Source of the DNA: Clostridiales bacterium
GTDB taxonomy: Bacteria; Bacillota; Clostridia; Oscillospirales; Oscillospiraceae
Assembly (NCBI GenBank): GCA_019423635.1
Contig: JAHZBA010000017.1
Coordinates: forward strand, 1 to 52,528
Length of the DNA stretch: 52,528 bases
Reading direction: 5' to 3'
The notes beneath the pieces were generated by a model, which was not told the DNA's origin, did not search any database, and was given only the letters and a program-made list of their open reading frames with translations. The position numbers were made by a program, and so were the translations under genes. Below are positions 41,474-51,050 of this stretch, piece by piece. The stretch's first letter is position 1, and every line of letters starts with the position of its first letter.

Positions 41474-41503
41474 AGTATAGACATTCTCTTTCAAAATGTC
41501 TAT
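41474..41503 (-). promoter_or_regulatory. LysR-type box overlapping the bicupin/dpp operon promoter
   Basis: A perfect inverted repeat ATAGACATT (41477-41485) and AATGTCTAT (41495-41503), 9-bp arms, of T-N11-A type. On the minus strand the same bases give a promoter: TAGACA (41498-41503), a 17-nt spacer and TATACT (41474-41479). The operator covers -35 to -10 of the bicupin operon and lies about 60 nt before the lysR start. Confidence 0.78.
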
Positions 41504-41561
41504 TATATAATTATATATGATATTGATAGCCTACAGGTTATAGATAAGGGAGGACTCTTCC

Positions 41562-42518
41562 ATGGAACTGCTGCAGCTGCGCTATTTTTGTGTGGTGGCG
41601 CGCTATCAGAGCGTCACCCGGGCCGCCGCCGAGCTGATGATCTCACAGCCCGCCCTCAGCAAAACCATTCACAATCTGGAGCGGGAGGTCGGTATGCCGC
41701 TGTTTGAACGGCGGGGCAAATACATCCAGCTCAACCGCATGGGCGAAATCTTCTATGCCCAGGCCCGGCAGAGCCTGCTGGCGCTGGACGACGGAATCTC
41801 CATGCTCTCCGACATGTCCGACGCCACCTCCGGAGAGGTCCATGTCCAGGTCCAGGGGGCGTCCAACTTCCTCCCGGATCTCTACCTGGCCTTTCAGGCG
41901 CAGTATCCCTTCATCCGCCTGATGCTGAGCAACCTCACCCAATCCGACCAGCTCCAGCTCTCCGATTTTGATTTTACCCTCTATACCACCAAGCGCTACA
42001 CACCCAGCCGCAACTCCGTTCCCCTGCTGCGGGAGCGCATGGTCCTGGCCGTGCCTCTGGACCACGTTCTCGCCGGCAGGCCCTGTGTGCACCTGTCCGA
42101 GGCGGCGCCCTACCCCTTCATCATCACCAACATCTACACCTACCTCCAGGAGCTGTGCCGGGAGGCCGGCTTCTCCCCCAACATCCGCACCCAGTGCGAC
42201 AACACCTTCACCTTCAACCGCTTGATGCGCCAGGGCATCGGAATCTCCATCGTGCCGGAGATCACCATCGGCGCCGATGTGGCGGACGGCCTCGCCTTGG
42301 TCCCCTTTCAGGAGCCCTCCTCCGAGCGGACCGTCGCCCTCTCCTGGAACACCCACCGCTATTTGTCCCACGCCGCCAAGCTCTTCCGGGAGATGACCAT
42401 CCAGTTTTTCGCCGCCGCCCGGCAGGACCCCCGCGCCCTGCCGCTCCATGGTTCCACGGAGGCCGGAACCCCCGCCAAATCCGCCAGAAAGGAGCACCTG
42501 CTGTGGTCGGATCTCTGA
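41562..42518 (+). CDS. LysR-family transcriptional regulator
   Basis: A 318-residue regulator: HTH MELLQLRYFCVVARYQSVTR, then AAAELMISQPALSKTIHNLE and GMPLFERRGKYIQLNRMG, followed by the LysR substrate-binding domain (about 90-295, VHVQVQGASNFLPDLYLAFQ). GGGAGG precedes the ATG. It is divergent from the bicupin/ABC operon and probably controls it in response to the imported ligand. A strong terminator follows. Confidence 0.93.
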   Translation: MELLQLRYFCVVARYQSVTRAAAELMISQPALSKTIHNLEREVGMPLFERRGKYIQLNRMGEIFYAQARQSLLALDDGISMLSDMSDATSGEVHVQVQGASNFLPDLYLAFQAQYPFIRLMLSNLTQSDQLQLSDFDFTLYTTKRYTPSRNSVPLLRERMVLAVPLDHVLAGRPCVHLSEAAPYPFIITNIYTYLQELCREAGFSPNIRTQCDNTFTFNRLMRQGIGISIVPEITIGADVADGLALVPFQEPSSERTVALSWNTHRYLSHAAKLFREMTIQFFAAARQDPRALPLHGSTEAGTPAKSARKEHLLWSDL

Positions 42519-42580
42519 TCCCTTCCCACTGGAGGTCCTCCGCCCTTCCATCGTGCCATGCCGGCCTGCGGGTATCGAAA

Positions 42581-42614
42581 AGAGGCCGCCCGGTTTTTAA
42601 ACCGGGCGGCCTCT
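42581..42614. terminator. Bidirectional terminator between lysR and the multidomain gene
   Basis: A near-perfect 16-bp stem AGAGGCCGCCCGGTTT / AAACCGGGCGGCCTCT, with GCCTTTTCC on the plus side and a GA-rich run on the other, between convergent genes. Confidence 0.85.
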
Positions 42615-42673
42615 GCCTTTTCCGTACAGGATTCTCTTTTCCATCTTCACCGCTCCCTCCCCCGGAGGGCTGC

Positions 42674-45600
42674 TCACTCCATCAGCTCCCGCATCCGCAG
42701 CAGCAGCTTCAAGTCGTTGTCCACGCACACGGAGGCCGGCAGGCTGGGGTCATAGCGCAGGGCGCTGCCCTTGTCCGGGGCCAGAGGGAGAATCACCGCC
42801 TCGCCCAGCCGGGACAAGGTCAGATTGCGGGCATACCGGGCCCGGTAGGCGTTCTCCAGCGCCAGCAGAATGTCCCGGCTGTTTTGCAGACACACCTGGG
42901 AGAAGTGGAACACCGCCCCCCGGTCGCAGTCCTTGTAGAAACGGGGGAAGGCGTAGGGGAGAATCAAATTCACCGACGGCGTCAGACCCGGCAGAACCTT
43001 CTTCGCGCCGTTGACGGCGTCTCCGCCGATGAAGGGATACATGGTGGACTCCACAAACCAGGACCGCAGGTCCGGCACAAAGTAAACGCTGTCCACCTCC
43101 CGGCCCTTGGCCGTCATCAGATCCCGGCCCCGGCCGGACAGCAGCCCCACCAGCACCTGGCGGATGTCCAACCCCTCCCGGCGGAACAGAGGGTCCAATA
43201 CCTTCAGCCGGTTGCCGGAGTGGAGCAGATCGTCCACCAGCACCACCGGCCGCTGGAAGGAGCGGATCGTGCGGATCTGACTCTCCAGGGGCGCGTAGCC
43301 GGGGAAGGCCTCAATGCCGAAGGATTTCAGATCCGCGGCGAAGACCTTGTCGGTGTGGATGGTTTTGGTGACGGTGTTGGGCACGGCGTTGCCCCGCAGG
43401 ATCTTGCCGAAAGGGACGCACATCAGCGGCCCCAGCACCCGCGGCTGGGTGGGCTCCGCCGGGACGCCGCCCAGCTCCGTGATCTTCCGCACCAGCCGGT
43501 GGTAGATCACCTCCGCGTTGAGAGACAGCACCAGCGTCCCCGGATAGAGGCCGCACACCGCCTGCTGGAACCGGAGGTGGGCCGTCCGGGCGGCGGGGAG
43601 CACATCGGAGGCCAGGGGCTCTTTCAGCGTGGTGGTGATGTTTTGCAGCAGCACCACCGGGGCGCGCATATCCACCAGCAGCAGCCCGCTCTCCTCCGGC
43701 CCCGCCGGGACAAACCCCTGCCGCTCCAGCAGCTCCACCGTCTCCGGCCGGGTATCCTGTCCCCGCCAGACGGCGTAGCTGCAATCCTCCTCCATGGCCC
43801 GGGAGAGGACCTCCGTCAGCAGCAGCTGCCCGATGTCATAGCTTCCTTCGGGCACGCGGATGGTATGAAGCCCCGTCAAAAGGCGGATACGCCCGGCCGT
43901 CCGCACCCGGATCTCGTTGGCCAGCTGCTCACTGCCCAGGGCCTCGTAGAGCCCGGCGGAGTTCACGGTCCGCATGGTCACACAGCCCAGCACCCTGGGC
44001 CGGCCGCTGATATCCCGCAGGATACACAGCTCGTCCCGGCTCTCCGGCGGCGGCGCGGCGGGCAGGGCGGCGTGAAGCTCGTCCAGTACCGCCCGGTCCC
44101 CGGCCGGGACAAAGGCGAACTCCAGATAGCTGGCCCGGATAATCTGCTTGTACTGCGGCTCCCGGAGATAGAGGCTGTCCTGGAAGATGAAGTCCTGCAC
44201 CGCCGGATCAATGAGGTTGGAGATATCCCGGCCCAGGTCGATGTTCTCCCGGATGCGGGTGGAGCTGATGTCCTCCAGATGGGTGGGGAGCTGGAGCTGG
44301 ATCACCTCTCCCCGGATCGTTGAGAGGTCCGCGTCGATCTCCCGGCCCTCTGCGTCGCTGGAGCGGCGGAAGACGATGTGATTCAGGAAGTGCACCGACC
44401 CCGGCACCGCAGGGGCCTTGTAGGAGGAGGCCCCCGCCACCACATCGGACCCCACCGTCAGATACAGCTCCCTTCCGGCAAAGATCTCCCGCAGGCGGTT
44501 CAGGTCCTTCACAGAGGCCAGATTCACTGGGATGTTGTGGGGGAAGAGGTAGACGTCAAAGGCGTCCGCCACCGACATGCTGACAATCTGCCGCCGGATC
44601 AGGGAGGGCTGGGCCTTCTTGGACCAGGAGAACTCGTCCACCGCCAGATAGACCTCAAAGCCCAGGTCCCGAATGGCCCGGACAATGCCCTTGTGGCTGA
44701 GGGAGAAGGGGTCGAAGGTGCCGGGGAAGAAGGCGGCCTTGCCGGGCGTCTGGAAGCGGAAGGGCCCGCACTCAATCCCGTGGCGCACCAGGAAGCGGTA
44801 GATATGGCTGAGGGCCGCGGCGGTATAGAAGAAGGTCAGCTCCTCCTCCGGCTGCTCGCCGATGAGGAAGAGGATCTTCTTGGCCGTCAGAGTGAAAAGG
44901 AAGGTCCGGTCCTCCTCGCTCAGGGCCCGGGAGGCAAAAAGCCCGCCCAGAACGTGAAGCGCCTCCTGCCGCACCGCCTCCTGCCGCAGGGCCAGGCCCT
45001 TGAGCAGCTGCGCGGCCATCTCCCGCCGCCGGATGGGCCAGGCCCCGCCCGCCTGGGGAAAGCGCCGGGGATAGACGGCATAGTGCTCCAGCATGGCGCC
45101 CATGGTGGAGAGCGCTGCCGCCGCTACGCCGGTGTTGGGGGACGCCAGCAGGGAGATCAGGTCCTCCAGCAGCTCGTCCAGCTCCCGGGGCGGCAGCCAC
45201 AGGGCAAACTGCCCCAGGTAGTCCGGGATATACTGGGAGATCTCCGCCTGTCCCGACTCCAGGGCCTTGGACAGCTCCACGGCAATCTCGTTGCGCCGGT
45301 CCGCCGTCAGCTGCGGGGCCACCTCCAGCAGCGCCGCGCCGGCCATGCGCCGCACCACCACGTGCTCACTGACCTTGAGGAGGTTGGAGAGGTGCGCGGC
45401 GATGTGGAGAAGGTTCGCCTGGGGATTGTGGGCGGTCTGGTTCAAAAGGTACTCCACGCCCACGGCCTTCAGCACCCAGGGCGTGGCAGTCTTCAGGTTG
45501 TCCAGAAAGACGCCGCTGACGGCCTCCGGGCTGTCCAGCCGGGCCCAGAGCGCGGCCGCCTCCGAAAGGCCCAGCCGGTAACCCAGCTTCGCCTTGAGGA

Positions 45601-47440
45601 ACAAAAGCGCCGTACTCTCGCCGCAGTCCGTCCGCTCCACGGCCTCGGCGACCCGCTGCCGGGCGGCGGGAGGCAGCGCCGGCAGCAACCGGCGGAGCAG
45701 CCGCATGGCCGCGGCTTTTTGCGGCGCCTCCCCCTGCTCCAGCCACCAGGCGGCAAACTCCGCCAGCGCCGGCAGATCCGGCACATGCTCCAGCGGCACA
45801 TTCAGCACCGTATCCAGCAGCGCGAAGGCCGCCTCCGCGTCCACCGCCCGGGGGTCCCGGCAGTGGCGGAAGAGCGTCTGGGCAAACCGGGGCGCGTCCG
45901 CCGGGGCGCAGTGTTCCAGCAGCGCGTCCGCCGCCAGCTTCGCCTGATACCGGATGCGGCTGATCTGCCGGGGCGTCAGCCGGGTGTCCGGGAGGATCAG
46001 CCGGTTCAGATACTCCTCCCACAGCTCAAAGGGGCGGGCCTCCTGGGCCCTGGGCTCCACCCCCGCCGGCAGCTCCTTGCGGTAGCCGGAGAGGAAGTCC
46101 GCCAGGATGCGCCCCATCAGATGGGCGGCCTGACGGCGGATGTCGCCGTCCGCCAAAAGCAGCAGCTCATAGAGGAACTCCAGGGTCTGCTCCTTCTGCG
46201 CCGTGCTCCAGTAGGTGAAATACTCCTCAAAGATCGACAGGTAGGCCCGGATGCGGGCGGGGGTCTTCTCCCCTCTCGCCGCCTCCAGAATCCCCACAAA
46301 CAACCGCTCCCGGCCCAGCCGGTGCATCAGGCGGATGTTGTGGTCCACGGCGGTGTGCCGCAGGGCCCGGACCACCTCCTCCGGCGTCATCAGCGCCGCA
46401 TCCCGCCGGGGAGCCGGCCCGGCAGACGCCCCGGTGAGGTCGGTGTCCACGCCAAAGGAGATCAGATAGTCCTCAAAGTCCTGGAGCTTGGCATAGACGT
46501 ACCGGTAGCGCCGCCGCTTGGCGTCATCCACGTTGTCCAGCTTGTTCAAAATCACATCAAAGGCCTCCCGCAGGGAGAACAGCTGGGCCACCTCCCGCCC
46601 CTCCTGGTCCCGGGACTGCTTCACCCGGAAGTCGGCATACACCAGCACCAGGGACTCCGCGGACAGATTCTCAATCTCCAGGTCCCACACGGAGTGGTTG
46701 GCCGCAATGAGGCCGATGGCCGGCAGTCCCCGCCAGGAGAACCACTGGTCGGTGTAGTAATAGTGGAGGTAGGGCACCCGCTCCCCGGGCCGGCAGCCAA
46801 ATTTGCCCAGATCATGGCCGGCCGCCGCGCCGGACATCAGCCCCAGGTCGATCCGCCCGCCGCCGGCCTTGAAGGCCCGCCCCACGGTCATGGCCACATG
46901 GTGAACCCCGGCGATGTGGTCCAGGGTCCGGAAGGGGGTGACCTCCCTGCCCAGCCGCAGCAGTTCGTAGACATACTCCTCCCGCCAGCGCTGCAAGAAC
47001 TGCCGGTATTCCCCGGCGGCCCCGCCGTCGGAGAGCTCGTCCTCCGTGCAGAAGGCAAAGTCCAGCCAGGGGTCGAAGAGCAGCACCTGCCGCTCCCGGT
47101 CCAGCAGCTCCCGCAGGGTATGGAGCACGCACAGCGCGGCATCCCGCTGGGCGTCGGTGCGGCCTCTGGCGGGGCGGGGATACAGCAGTGAGACAGCCAC
47201 CTGATAGGTATAGTCCGGCCAGCCCTCCTCCGGCTCCGGGGCCAGGCTCTCCAGGGCGGGGTGCAGCGCATCCAGCACCCGGCGGCAGGAGATCCGCTCC
47301 GTCACCGGCAGGAGCGGCCGCAGCACCTCCTCCCATCCGGCGGCCTCCAGCCGCCAGAGGAGATCGGTCCGGCTCATGGCCAGCTTCTGCAAAAATTTAG
47401 GGTCATCGAAGAGCTCCGAGAGGGTCAGACGGTCATCCAT
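42674..47440 (-). CDS. Five-domain fusion: HD phosphohydrolase, helical repeats, NadD-like nucleotidylyltransferase, GNAT-like, phosphoribosyltransferase
   Basis: A 1588-residue cytoplasmic protein with no signal peptide or membrane helix. About 165-330 is an HD domain: H180/H181, AAGHDLGKFG (H209-D210) and YADFR (D270), with ANHS between. About 360-890 is a long helical-repeat (HEAT/ARM-like) region rich in Ala, Leu and Arg. About 902-1090 is a nucleotidylyltransferase fold: FFPGTFDPFSLSHKG (904-918) and ISSTRIRE (1058-1065), as in NadD/CoaD, with Ser in place of the first His of HxGH. About 1095-1255 looks like a GNAT domain (VPEGSYDIGQLLLTEVLSRA, then VELLERQGFVP). About 1290-1500 is a phosphoribosyltransferase domain with the PRPP loop RPVVLVDDLLHSGNRL (1397-1412). 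GGAGG precedes the ATG. The combination points to NAD or nucleotide metabolism; the real reaction is unknown. Confidence 0.88.
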   Translation of the reverse strand: MDDRLTLSELFDDPKFLQKLAMSRTDLLWRLEAAGWEEVLRPLLPVTERISCRRVLDALHPALESLAPEPEEGWPDYTYQVAVSLLYPRPARGRTDAQRDAALCVLHTLRELLDRERQVLLFDPWLDFAFCTEDELSDGGAAGEYRQFLQRWREEYVYELLRLGREVTPFRTLDHIAGVHHVAMTVGRAFKAGGGRIDLGLMSGAAAGHDLGKFGCRPGERVPYLHYYYTDQWFSWRGLPAIGLIAANHSVWDLEIENLSAESLVLVYADFRVKQSRDQEGREVAQLFSLREAFDVILNKLDNVDDAKRRRYRYVYAKLQDFEDYLISFGVDTDLTGASAGPAPRRDAALMTPEEVVRALRHTAVDHNIRLMHRLGRERLFVGILEAARGEKTPARIRAYLSIFEEYFTYWSTAQKEQTLEFLYELLLLADGDIRRQAAHLMGRILADFLSGYRKELPAGVEPRAQEARPFELWEEYLNRLILPDTRLTPRQISRIRYQAKLAADALLEHCAPADAPRFAQTLFRHCRDPRAVDAEAAFALLDTVLNVPLEHVPDLPALAEFAAWWLEQGEAPQKAAAMRLLRRLLPALPPAARQRVAEAVERTDCGESTALLFLKAKLGYRLGLSEAAALWARLDSPEAVSGVFLDNLKTATPWVLKAVGVEYLLNQTAHNPQANLLHIAAHLSNLLKVSEHVVVRRMAGAALLEVAPQLTADRRNEIAVELSKALESGQAEISQYIPDYLGQFALWLPPRELDELLEDLISLLASPNTGVAAAALSTMGAMLEHYAVYPRRFPQAGGAWPIRRREMAAQLLKGLALRQEAVRQEALHVLGGLFASRALSEEDRTFLFTLTAKKILFLIGEQPEEELTFFYTAAALSHIYRFLVRHGIECGPFRFQTPGKAAFFPGTFDPFSLSHKGIVRAIRDLGFEVYLAVDEFSWSKKAQPSLIRRQIVSMSVADAFDVYLFPHNIPVNLASVKDLNRLREIFAGRELYLTVGSDVVAGASSYKAPAVPGSVHFLNHIVFRRSSDAEGREIDADLSTIRGEVIQLQLPTHLEDISSTRIRENIDLGRDISNLIDPAVQDFIFQDSLYLREPQYKQIIRASYLEFAFVPAGDRAVLDELHAALPAAPPPESRDELCILRDISGRPRVLGCVTMRTVNSAGLYEALGSEQLANEIRVRTAGRIRLLTGLHTIRVPEGSYDIGQLLLTEVLSRAMEEDCSYAVWRGQDTRPETVELLERQGFVPAGPEESGLLLVDMRAPVVLLQNITTTLKEPLASDVLPAARTAHLRFQQAVCGLYPGTLVLSLNAEVIYHRLVRKITELGGVPAEPTQPRVLGPLMCVPFGKILRGNAVPNTVTKTIHTDKVFAADLKSFGIEAFPGYAPLESQIRTIRSFQRPVVLVDDLLHSGNRLKVLDPLFRREGLDIRQVLVGLLSGRGRDLMTAKGREVDSVYFVPDLRSWFVESTMYPFIGGDAVNGAKKVLPGLTPSVNLILPYAFPRFYKDCDRGAVFHFSQVCLQNSRDILLALENAYRARYARNLTLSRLGEAVILPLAPDKGSALRYDPSLPASVCVDNDLKLLLRMRELME

Positions 47441-47500
47441 GGGAACCTCCGTTCCGGCTGTAAGCCGTATGATATCATTTAAATCGGATCGGCAGACGCT

Positions 47501-47737
47501 TTACAGGATGGAGGCGGGTCTCCATCTGTGTCCGCACTGTCTGCACACATTGACCTTCCTTCCGGCGCCGAGCATCCCGTACAGGAACGTCCAGCCCTGG
47601 TCCGCGATTTCAATCTCCTGTCCGCCGCATTTTGGGCACGTCACTCTCAGCTCCCCCGCCGGGCAGCCGCAGTGGGGACAGACCGGCGCTTCATTGGAGA
47701 GAAGCTGCCCGCACTGGGGGCACTTTGTCAAAGCCAT
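47501..47737 (-). CDS. Small protein with two zinc ribbons
   Basis: A 78-residue protein with CPQCGQLLSNEAPVCPHCG at residues 6-24 and a second CPKCG ... CRQCGHRW pair in the C-terminal half, so two tandem treble/ribbon-type zinc sites. GGAAGATGGG precedes the ATG, and a TATAAT box lies at 47773-47778 (minus strand) with a weak -35. It is upstream of the five-domain gene on the same strand (60-nt gap) and may be co-transcribed. Function unknown. Confidence 0.78.
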   Translation of the reverse strand: MALTKCPQCGQLLSNEAPVCPHCGCPAGELRVTCPKCGGQEIEIADQGWTFLYGMLGAGRKVNVCRQCGHRWRPASIL

Positions 47738-47820
47738 CCCATCTTCCCCTTCCGTTTCAAAAGATCTCTCTCATTATACCGCATCTTCCAGACAGATGGA
47801 AGTCCCGAAACCGGGTGTCT

Positions 47821-47910
47821 CACGCCCGCCTCATAAAATCAGATGCGCTCCTTTTGTAGGGCGCGACGACCTCGGCGCGCCCTACGGATCAAATTTGTGA
47901 GACGGGCGTG
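47821..47910. repeat. Nested inverted-repeat element
   Basis: Outer arms of 18 bp (47821-47838 and 47893-47910, CACGCCCG.CTCA... / ...TGAG.CGGGCGTG, 3 mismatches) enclose a perfect 10-bp hairpin GTAGGGCGCG / CGCGCCCTAC (47856-47865 / 47876-47885). A further hairpin TGCGCCCT-ACCC-AGGGCGCA (47932-47951) repeats the GCGCCCTAC core. The 288-nt gap before metK holds only these structures and the metK terminator. Confidence 0.7.
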
Positions 47911-47961
47911 CCCGGTGTCCTGTCCCCCGATTGCGCCCTACCCAGGGCGCACAAGGACAAA

Positions 47962-47995
47962 GGGAGCCGGCTCGGTCCACGCCGCGCCGGCTCCC
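47962..47995 (-). terminator. Intrinsic terminator of metK
   Basis: On the minus strand: GGGAGCCGGC ... GCCGGCTCCC (10-bp arms, 14-nt loop) followed by TTTGTCCTT, 30 nt past the metK stop. Confidence 0.85.
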
Positions 47996-48025
47996 GCCGA
48001 TTTTGATGTACTGCTTCGCAGTCAA

Positions 48026-49210
<1,185 letters not shown>

Positions 49211-49275
49211 GATATCTTTCTTCCTTTCTAGTCTTTTCGGCGGAGCAGGCGGATTTGGGTTCCGGCGACAAAAAA

Positions 49276-49402
49276 TGCGCGTTTCGACGACGAAACCCGC
49301 AGAGAACTTGCTCCTCATCTGTCGGTCACCGTCGGATTTGGCACCTTACACTGCAGGTTGCCGTGGTTTCATCGGGCCGGTCCCTCCGCCACTCTTGATA
49401 AG
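49276..49402 (-). ncRNA. SAM-I (S-box) riboswitch with terminator
   Basis: On the minus strand the leader reads CTTATCAAGAG (49392-49402), GGAGGGACCGGCCCGATGAA, ACCACGGCAACC, AAGGTGCCAAATCC and ends CAGATGAGGAG (49311-49321): the canonical S-box core in the right order and spacing. The expression platform TGCGGGTTTCG / CGAAACGCGCA (49276-49301, 10 of 11 pairs) is followed by six T. SAM binding should favour this terminator and shut down metK. Confidence 0.97.
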
Positions 49403-49424
49403 GACTCTATAAAATTATGTATTC

Positions 49425-49452
49425 ATCATAACACGCTTTTCCCGTTTGTCAA
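49425..49452 (-). promoter_or_regulatory. Promoter of the metK leader
   Basis: On the minus strand: TTGACA (49447-49452), a 16-nt spacer and TATGAT (49425-49430), about 23 nt before the S-box core. Confidence 0.8.
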
Positions 49453-49601
49453 GACTCTGGCGGCGGTTTTTCATGGAAAGCGCGGAATTTCTCGCAAAAA
49501 CCAGGGAGGCACTCCGGGCGTTTTGGAGGAAGGCCGCGGCGATTCCGGCCACAGGAAAGGCGCCCGAAACGATGGATTGGGCTTCTTCAAGAAAATTATG
49601 G

Positions 49602-49630
49602 ATGACATTTCCCGGGAAATCGGGTATAAT
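49602..49630 (+). promoter_or_regulatory. Promoter of the rhomboid-like gene with palindrome in the spacer
   Basis: ATGACA (49602-49607), a 17-nt spacer and a perfect TATAAT (49625-49630). The spacer contains the 12-bp perfect palindrome TTTCCCGGGAAA (49608-49619), a possible repressor site. The gap 49453-49601 upstream shows nothing else that I can support. Confidence 0.72.
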
Positions 49631-49662
49631 GAGAGGCATCAAACGCTGTGGAGGTCCTTCCA

Positions 49663-50541
49663 TTGAAAAAACTCTCAAATGCCATTGACCGCTTCTGTTA
49701 CCAGCACCCACGGTTCGGTGTGCCGGATCTCATGCGCTACATCGTCATCGGCAATGTGCTGGTGTACCTTCTGACCGTATTCGGCAGCTATGAGGCTGTG
49801 AGCTTCCTGCGCTTTGACTGGAACGCCATCACCCACGGGGAGCTCTGGCGCCTGGTGACCTTCCTCTTCTTCCCCGGCTACACCAGCCTCCGGGACGCCA
49901 TCTGGCTGGTATTTTTCCTGTATCTCTACTACATGATCGGCACTACCCTGGAGCGGGAGTGGGGCACCGCCAAGTTCAGCCTCTATTACCTGATGGGCGT
50001 GGTTTTAACCGTCCTCACCGGTGTGATTACGGGACTGATCTTTCATGGAGCCACCATGGCCGGTGCAAGTTATGTAAACCTCTCCATGTTCTTCGCCTTT
50101 GCCATGCTGTACCCGGACACCCGCTTTTTGCTGTTTTTCTTCATTCCGGTGAAGGTGAAGTGGCTGGCCTGGATTGACGCCGCGTTCTTCGCCCTGGCGG
50201 TGGTGCAGAATCTGTTGGCAGGGTCCGTGCTGGGGGCTCTTCTGCCGGTGATTGCCATTTTGAACTTCCTGATCTTCTTCTGGACCCGGATTACAGAGGA
50301 GATCGCCTACCGCCGGGGACGGTCCCGGCACCAGACCTCCCATCAGACGATCCAGTTCAAGTCCGCCGTCCGCCAGCAGCGGAAAAAGGAGGAGGCCCGG
50401 GGCTACCGCCACAAGTGTGCCGTCTGCGGCCGCACGGACACGGACCACCCGGAGCTGGAGTTCCGCTACTGCTCCCGCTGCGCGGGGTATCACTGTTTCT
50501 GCCAGGACCACATCTTCAATCACACCCACTTCACGGAGTGA
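49663..50541 (+). CDS. Rhomboid-like membrane protein with C-terminal zinc-binding tail, probably inactive
   Basis: A 292-residue protein with an N-terminal segment MKKLSNAIDRFCYQ, about six membrane helices (31-45, 80-95, 105-120, 130-145, 165-180, 185-210) and a rhomboid-like layout (ELWRLVTFLFFPGY, with the E-W/L-R loop). The active-site GxSG is GASY here, and I see no HxxG in the last helix (it reads LAGSVLGALLP), so catalysis is doubtful. The tail CAVCGRTDTDHPELEF...YCSRCAGYHCFCQDH binds metal by pattern. Start is TTG at 49663: GGAGG lies 8 nt upstream, and an in-frame GTG at 49648 overlaps it. Confidence 0.82.
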   Translation: MKKLSNAIDRFCYQHPRFGVPDLMRYIVIGNVLVYLLTVFGSYEAVSFLRFDWNAITHGELWRLVTFLFFPGYTSLRDAIWLVFFLYLYYMIGTTLEREWGTAKFSLYYLMGVVLTVLTGVITGLIFHGATMAGASYVNLSMFFAFAMLYPDTRFLLFFFIPVKVKWLAWIDAAFFALAVVQNLLAGSVLGALLPVIAILNFLIFFWTRITEEIAYRRGRSRHQTSHQTIQFKSAVRQQRKKEEARGYRHKCAVCGRTDTDHPELEFRYCSRCAGYHCFCQDHIFNHTHFTE

Positions 50542-50582
50542 CCAGATCGCAATTTGGAAACATTTTATCAGGGAGACTGCAT

Positions 50583-50933
50583 ATGAAAAAATGGTATGAC
50601 GAGGAATACGAGTTTGAAATCGAGGTGACGGGGTTCCTCCGGGGCGATCACACGGAACATTACTGCCGCAACGGCGAGGAGATTGGAGACCGGTACCGGT
50701 GCACCTATGGCTGCCCGGTAAACGCCCAGGGGTATGGGATCTGCTCCAAGACCATGATGATGCTCTACCCGATCATGGAGGCGGTCCGGAGCGGCGGAGA
50801 TCTGGAAAACATCGGCGGAGACGGGAAATACAGCAAGGTGATCGTCTGTCCCGACGGGTGCGTGATGTTCCGTCTGACAGCCAGGCCCACAGGTCAGGAG
50901 AATTTTTTCAAGGGGAAATTCTTTGAATCATGA
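50583..50933 (+). CDS. TIGR04076 family protein
   Basis: A 116-residue soluble protein, MKKWYDEEYEFEIEVTGFLR, with GEEIGDRYRCTYGCP, GICSKTMMMLYPIMEAVRSGG and VIVCPDGCVMFRL. The cysteine pattern C-x3-CP ... C ... CPDGC and LYP-x-I match TIGR04076, a small anaerobe family of unknown function, possibly binding metal or an Fe-S cluster. AGGGAG precedes the ATG, 41 nt after the rhomboid-like gene, so the two are probably co-transcribed. Confidence 0.83.
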   Translation: MKKWYDEEYEFEIEVTGFLRGDHTEHYCRNGEEIGDRYRCTYGCPVNAQGYGICSKTMMMLYPIMEAVRSGGDLENIGGDGKYSKVIVCPDGCVMFRLTARPTGQENFFKGKFFES

Positions 50934-50983
50934 CTCCCCGGCCATACCCGCGCAGCATTTTGTCCCGTCCAGGATAGGAAAGT

Positions 50984-51006
50984 GCGCCCGCATACTCTGC
51001 GGGCGC
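50984..51006 (+). terminator. Intrinsic terminator after the TIGR04076 gene
   Basis: A perfect 9-bp stem GCGCCCGCA / TGCGGGCGC, followed by GCTTTTGCGTCTTTT. It lies between convergent genes. Confidence 0.82.
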
Positions 51007-51050
51007 GCTTTTGCGTCTTTTCCCATGAGCGGAGTCCCGGACCGCTTCCC

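Noticed and set aside
44378..47191. 937-codon plus-strand frame opposite the five-domain gene
   Set aside because: Low-complexity Gly/Gln/Leu translation, antisense to a gene with clear motifs.
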